A DNA stretch of 63,557 nt, from the NCBI GenBank assembly GCA_000310025.1, contig FN647768.1, forward strand, positions 277,351-340,907. The letters are read 5' to 3'. Each line of letters opens with the position of its first letter. The stretch's first letter is position 1. This stretch comes from Ectocarpus siliculosus (Eukaryota; Sar; Phaeophyceae; Ectocarpales; Ectocarpaceae). Below the pieces are notes generated by a model. It made no database searches, was not told the DNA's origin, and saw nothing but the letters and a program-made list of their open reading frames with translations. Below are positions 58,545-63,557 of this stretch, piece by piece. Position numbers and translations under genes: made by a program.

Positions 58545-61500
58545 CGGGGCAGCGGTGGCATCGGCCGCACAACAGCCGGCACCGACGTACGGACGTTGGG
58601 CTAACGTCGCGGCGGTGGAGGCGGAGCACGTGGCCGCGTGCATCAGCGGCATCGGCGGGTACCAGGAGGTGATCCTTTTTTGTTTTTTGTTTTTTATGTG
58701 TGTTTTTTTCTCTCTCTTCGTTGTTGTTTGTCCCCCTCTCATGGGACGGGAGAAAGAGCATTACAGTCGGCACGCTCTTGTCCTTCCCGTCGAATGGTGG
58801 CGTTGTTGAGGGTGGACTACGCTCGTATGTGCCCGTTTCAAGAACTTTTCTTGTCAAGGTGCGTACGGATCATGGCCCCCTCCTCTTCCTGCCATGTCCC
58901 ATTAGATAGTCGTGCAACCTTAGTGCGGCTTGTATACTACGGGTCGGCGGTGGACGGATGTGCCGCCACCGGTGAACCGCGAGCCTAGTGACATCACACA
59001 CCTTGGTGTTTGCCCATCGCATCTTGCCCAGGGGGTGTATACAAGGCACGAAAAGGAGGCGCTGTTCTACATGGCAGCGGCTGTAGCAGTCACGTGTCTC
59101 CCATTGGCTTGACCGCATACTCTAGGATGCCTTGGCCGGTTTTGGTTGACCTGGGGTCTCACCGTTTGGCTGTTTTTTGTTGACCCGGTTGTTTGGTTTC
59201 CACCCCCCTCTGTTGCGGTTACTCTTTTTCAAATCCGTTCGTTACCGTGCCGTCGTGTTGTGGCCGGGGAGTGAAGATCTTGACCCCGTTGTTTAGCGGG
59301 GACGGCTTAGCCGTGGTGGACGTCCTGCTGGCGAACCCGCAGCTGGAGATCAGGGGGCACGCCGTGGAGCTGCTGTCCACGCTGCTCGTACACAAGAAGG
59401 TGCTTAAACGTTGCGTTGGATGGGGTAAGGCACACACCGTTTCGGGGTGTGTGGTTCCTGTGCTCGACATTTTTTCTCAGCAAGAGAGGAAGATGGAGGA
59501 TTGATGGGCAGATAGACAGTGGATTGATAGGTAGAGAGAGAGAGACGGAAAGACAAATAGAAAGAGAGAGATGATTACGTTACGCCGAAAACAACGTCGT
59601 TAGCACGGCCCGTCCCACGCTACGGACGGTCGTCACGCGGGTTTTCCAGGTGGGATTGGCGTTTGTCAGACGGGGGTGGGTCCGGACTCTCCTTCGACTG
59701 GGGGCTCTCGAAGATGGGACTGCTTTCCTGGAGCCCGAGGTGGGCTACTGCCTCCACGTGCTGGCCTCCAGCGGCGGAGTGATGGAGGCTGTGTGCAGAG
59801 CGCAGGTACGCCGGTGTGTCTCTCTGCGGTGCTGTGACATCCAGGGGGTGGGGGGGGTGGCGGGGGGGATGCATGCCTTTGCGGTTAGATTATTGACCGC
59901 GAGAGGACGGATCGCTGTTGTTCCCACAACACCGATCACTGATGGCCAATCGTTCCTTCCTACTTTGCCAAGGGTTGCAAATGCTTCCACCAACCTCCCC
60001 ATGAGCGGGAACGTGTTCAGTAACGCCTTCTTCCTGACACAACCCCCCCCGCGTTTTTGATGGGGGGCCGGCAGATGGTACATATCCACGGTAATGGGGC
60101 GACTGCGTTCTACGGTGTCCCCCACAAAGAACGTGACCCATGCCCTTCCATTGCCCCACAGTCCGTCATCGCTCATCCCACCGTGTTCTTGTTGCCTGTG
60201 CTCTCGACGTAGAATATATTGAAATCAGTTTCGCTGTCCCGCTTCCGCTTTCCCTGATGTCATTTTCTTATTGGTTCTCGTTCCTTCAACGTGTTTCACA
60301 GCCCTCATACAATCCTATGCACGTCATCGTCCGATCCCATGTGTTCAGGATGATACCCTGGAGCGCTTGCTTGCGTACGCGGCAACGCTGCTGCGTTCCC
60401 CAAGCGAGTCAACGCAGAGAAACGCCTTGTTGGTGAGAGAGAGGGGGAGGGGGGGGGGAGAGAGAACAGATAGAGAGAGAGAGAGAGACAGAGAGAGACA
60501 GAGACAGAGACAGAGAGAGGGAGGGAGGCAGAACAAGGGAAAGAGTAAGAGGTGCTCAATCGCTTCGTTTCATTTGTCCCCATACCCGTACTTGAGGTGC
60601 GCCGCACCGCACGGACTACTGCTGTTACGCAGCCTTCATCCACCCACTCGAACTTTCTTCAAGCGATTTCATTTCGCCCACCGTAAAAAAGTACGTTATT
60701 ATTCAGTGCTCACCGCGGCGACGAACCCGATTCTGAAGCGCGGGAGGGGCGGACGTTGAGGGCCACACTGTCCTATCCTCAGGTGAATCACGGGAGAGAT
60801 TTTTTAGCGGGATGCCGCCGCCGCCGCCGCCGCCGCTGCCATCCTCATTTAACCTTGTTTACCGATGTTTTACGTGTTGCGTGTTCGGCCCGCGGTGTCG
60901 GGTGCAGTTCTGGGAGGCGGCGATGCGTTTCCCGCCGGCTCTTGAGGCGTTCGACCAGTACGGAGGGGTGTCCAAGCTTGTCTATCTCCTGCTCCCAACC
61001 GGGCAGGTCAGAAAGTTCAAATATTCGGACTCTAAGTAGGTAGTCGATTCTGCCTGTTTTTTGTTTTCCCCTCAGGTTGTTTGATTTTTGGGGCCGTGGC
61101 ATCTTTGGTCTATGAGAAAGGAGGGGAACTCGGCCAGAGCGGACCGAGTGTTGCAGTGAGGACTGCCGAAGTGTAGGATACCACTGTATAACGCAAATCA
61201 ATTTTCGTTTTGCGGCAAGAGGTGCTTTGCGCGGAATCTATAGCCATGTACAAGCGCAAGGTACATTAGTATGTTTTTTCTCGTTCGCGCTCGGCTGTTG
61301 CATTTGCGCGACTTAATTTTTTCATGCAAAGGTGGGTCCCTGTTCCCTGAACGACTTTCTCTAAGTACTACTTGCTTTAGCGATGACACAAAACGTACCC
61401 ACCTGTCCCTCAACCTTCGTCTGCACGTCTCCAATCGCGTTGCAGAGCTACCCTGACGGGGCTGCTTCTTCTGGGACGGCCGCAGGCGGCCGCGGTCGCA

Positions 61501-63532
61501 CCGCCGCCGCCGCCGCCGCCACCGGTACAGAATCCGCCGGAGCAAGCGCACGCAACAACGGAGAATCGTCGTCGCCTCCCAGGCAGCGGATGCGGTGGTG
61601 GCGCAGTTCGCTCGATGCGCTCAACGGCGGCACCGGTCTTGGGGGGGGGCAGGGGCAAGGTGGCGGCTCCTCGGCGACGCCCCATCGCCGTACGCAGGTG
61701 ACTCTGGGCGCTTGCGGCTGCGTCCGGCAGTACCTCCGGTGCAGCCTCGCGCTCGCCGTGCTCAAGCAACGGGGGGTCTCCGCGGCGGGTGGGCACGCCT
61801 CCAGGCATCACCACCACCACCAGCAACGCGCGCGGCGAGGGAGCGATTTGTTGTCGGAGGCGGCGGCGGCGGCGGCGGCGGCAGGAGTAACGCCTCCGTC
61901 GCCGTCGTTGTCGCGGGCGCCCGGCCGACCGGCCTGGCAGTGCAAGCCTCTGGCAGTAGATGACGCCAGCCACGCGGCGAATGTCGCGGCGGTGAAAGGG
62001 CAGGGAGGGTTGGGGGGCGGCTGGGAAGGCAGGACGGCGGCGGGCGTGAGGGACAGGGAGGCCGTAACCGTGCGGCTTGGGATGCACTGGTCCCCGGCGG
62101 TACAATTGATGCACCATCGTGGCATGCAGGTTTGTCCTGGTAGAGGGGGGGTCTCCGGATTATGTAGTTCTATTGGCTACTCTTCATACTGCAAGGGGCA
62201 TCCCCTGTTGAGCGAGACCGAACATCTCATGCCTTTGTGCTTCCTAAATTCAAGCACCGCTGCGTCGCGCTTTGTGTTCCAACTGCCTAAGTGGCGCCGC
62301 TGGCTGTGTGTGCTCTGTTTGTCTTGTCTGTGTGCGACCGCATTCCCGTGTTACCGCAGGCGCTCATCAACGTGGTGGACGATATGTTGAGCCAGAGGAT
62401 GGGGGCCGAGACTGTGGTATACGCGCTTGATGCCCTCGGGACAGCAGTTCTCTGCCCCCTGGTGCGTGTGGCGTGGTCGATGTCGTTGCTTGTGGGGTTG
62501 TTGTTGTCGTGGCTGTCTTCACGTTAGAGACAGACCGCTCTGACCCGTGTCCGGTGCACCCCGTGTATGTCATGCCCTGCCCAAAATCAACAATTGACAA
62601 TTAAAATTTGATGTAACATCTTGGATACCCCCCCCCCCCCCCCTCATTTCACTAAGTGAGTTTTCTTTTCCGCGGCAAAAGAGAAAAGCGCCTCCTTGGT
62701 CTTAGCTGACCCCAACTGGCATACATTATAACTTAGCCACTAGAGAGAGAGAGTCTCACCAATCGTGCGCGCGCTTTTTGGCGTTTCTTTTGATTGACAT
62801 CTTCCTGATACACCTGACAGCAAGAAGAATGATTTGGTGTATCAGGAGCATTTCGACCGCTCTCGAAAACTGCTGTGCCCCCCCCCCCCGAAGTGTTGTA
62901 GTCTGCGAAGCCCCTTCGAACGGCAGACGTGCGTCCTCTGTAGGCTGTGTCGTTGCCGCTTGTGGGCAGTGGGCACCCAAGCATACGGCAAACCGTTGAC
63001 TCCAACAACCTCCACCCGCACTTGGTATCAGTACTGCTGTGGGCACAGACGTAAACGGCGACTACCGCCAGCAAACTCTACCCGCACTCGATACACATCA
63101 CCAAAAGAACGAACACCGCTGCTGCCGACTTATACCACGTCTCTTATTTAGGTTTACCCGGAGTTCTGCCGCGCGGGCCCCAACTCTCCCGCGGGCGGCG
63201 GCGGCGGGCGGTCATCGTCCACTCCCGCCCGCGACGGCGACGGCGGCGGCGACGGCGATGGCGATGGCGAAGCCGCACGATCGCAACCCCCGCCGCCGCT
63301 GCAGCCCCGTGGCGGTAGGGCCTCCTCCGGAGGCGAGGGCCGCCGTGGCGCAGGCGGAAGAAGCGGGAGGCGTGGCGGTGGTGGGCGGTCGGGGGAAGGT
63401 GATGAGGGTGGAGGAGGGGGCGGCAGTGGGGGCGGAGCGCTCCCGCGCAATCGTCTGGGCGTGGACGTGTTGCTGGATGCGGCCGCGGGGGTGCGGCAGA
63501 AGGACCCGGGGGTGATGTGCGCCGCTCTGAAT
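54500..63532 (+). CDS. DCAF1: DCAF1 (VprBP)-like CUL4-DDB1 substrate receptor, N-terminal part
   Basis: Exons: 54500-54568 (candidate start, MEGRRAVWSGSGGGGNVFR), 55391-55666, 56712-56923, 57687-58668, 59277-59399, 59650-59805, 60349-60432, 60908-61006, 61446-62129, 62360-62461, 63152-63532; all joints are in phase. Motifs in family order: VRLQALAKEFASLLAEAV, ENRRYMYPIGQAIRLATMG, GGYQE|ILTPLFSGDGLAVV, GHAVELLSTLLVHKK, VGLAFVRRGWVRTLLRLG, GYCLHVLASSGGVMEAVC, PPALEAFDQYGGVSKLVYLL, GCVRQYLRCSLALAVLKQRG, INVVDDMLSQRMG. These fit the armadillo-like N-terminal region of DCAF1. The LisH and WD40 parts would lie beyond the right edge; the last visible exon ends in a donor (AAT|GTACGT). Large Gly/Ala/Ser-rich insertions separate the conserved blocks, including a pure GCT-coded alanine run. 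The first exon is the least certain. Confidence 0.85.
55791..55991. mobile_element. MITE-like element, family 2, second copy
   Basis: Bounded by TACAGCAGAGGTGGGCCCGG and ACCGGGCGCACCGCTACTGC..TGTA, with interior GGTCGCTATTCAGGGCACG and ATGGTCGCTGTACAGGGCA motifs shared with 14293-14489. It lies in the DCAF1 intron between exons 55391-55666 and 56712-56923. Confidence 0.7.
56211..56600. repeat. Tandem duplication, 136 bp units, two near-identical and one diverged
   Basis: GGGTGGGAACACAGCAGTCA starts near 56211 and again near 56347 with almost no differences over 136 bp. A third, diverged unit begins near 56510 (TGTGCTTGCGAATCAGTTCC). In the same DCAF1 intron as the family 2 element. Confidence 0.9.
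58502..58544 (+). repeat. Coding GCT repeat (poly-alanine) in DCAF1
   Basis: About twelve consecutive GCT/GAT-GCT codons within exon 57687-58668 encode a run of alanines in a Gly/Ala-rich insertion. Use of one codon makes it prone to length change. Confidence 0.9.
59868..59975 (+). repeat. Dispersed tRNA-like repeat, copy 6
   Basis: Contains GCCTTTGCGGTTAGATTATT, GTTGTTCCCACAACACCG, ATCACTGATGGCCAATCG and TTCCTTCCTACTTTGCC in the family order. In a DCAF1 intron. Confidence 0.65.
60438..60535. repeat. GA/GACA-rich microsatellite
   Basis: Runs of GAGA and GACAGA in the DCAF1 intron right after exon 60349-60432. Confidence 0.85.
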
Positions 63533-63557
63533 GTACGTACCCGACTGACCCCCCCCC

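Overview
The window looks like nuclear DNA of a brown alga or closely related stramenopile. Ectocarpus-type genomes are the best match I know, but this is inference. The evidence is short exons with GT..AG junctions and introns from about 200 bp to over 4 kb, a FNIP-type repeat protein, a bacterial-type soluble transhydrogenase in a nuclear spliced gene, many pure poly-C/poly-G tracts, and one 100-N assembly gap. No rRNA, tRNA gene, CRISPR array or prokaryotic operon was seen. I built the gene models by hand, joining open frames at splice sites with matching phase. Most open frames here are shadows or intron sequence.

Layout. 1-9753 (minus): soluble pyridine nucleotide transhydrogenase, eleven exons, C-terminus outside the left edge, one apparent frameshift. 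12177-17348 (plus): Gly-rich protein with three RanBP2-type zinc fingers, one per exon, all split at the same Trp codon. 17349-21425: gene-poor, holds the N gap and one candidate exon. 21426-24882 (minus): cyclin-box gene with two apparent frameshifts, followed by a long tail with about four copies of a 46-47-residue repeat. 24883-39970: mostly repeats, plus two unidentified minus-strand genes seen as phase-consistent exons (26.0-26.4 kb; 30.3-35.0 kb). 39971-43188 (plus): two-exon FNIP-repeat protein with a foldback element in its intron. 44738-53007 (minus): complete nine-exon PPIL4-type cyclophilin with an RRM and a basic charged tail. 54500-63532 (plus): DCAF1/VprBP N-terminal helical region, cut by the right edge.

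PPIL4 and DCAF1 are divergent and share a roughly 1.5 kb upstream region. Otherwise the genes are unrelated housekeeping or regulatory functions: redox cofactor balance, RNA binding, cell cycle, splicing-associated prolyl isomerase and ubiquitin-ligase substrate reception. The accessory signal lies in the repeats: two inverted-repeat (MITE-like) families, a dispersed repeat with a tRNA-like box, several minisatellites (one with a hairpin in each unit), a roughly 200-bp-arm foldback and a nested palindrome cluster. I found no convincing new multi-gene system. The strongest candidates for follow-up are the foldback, the hairpin minisatellite, the exon-per-finger gene, the repeat tail beside the cyclin, and the unidentified gene at 30-35 kb.
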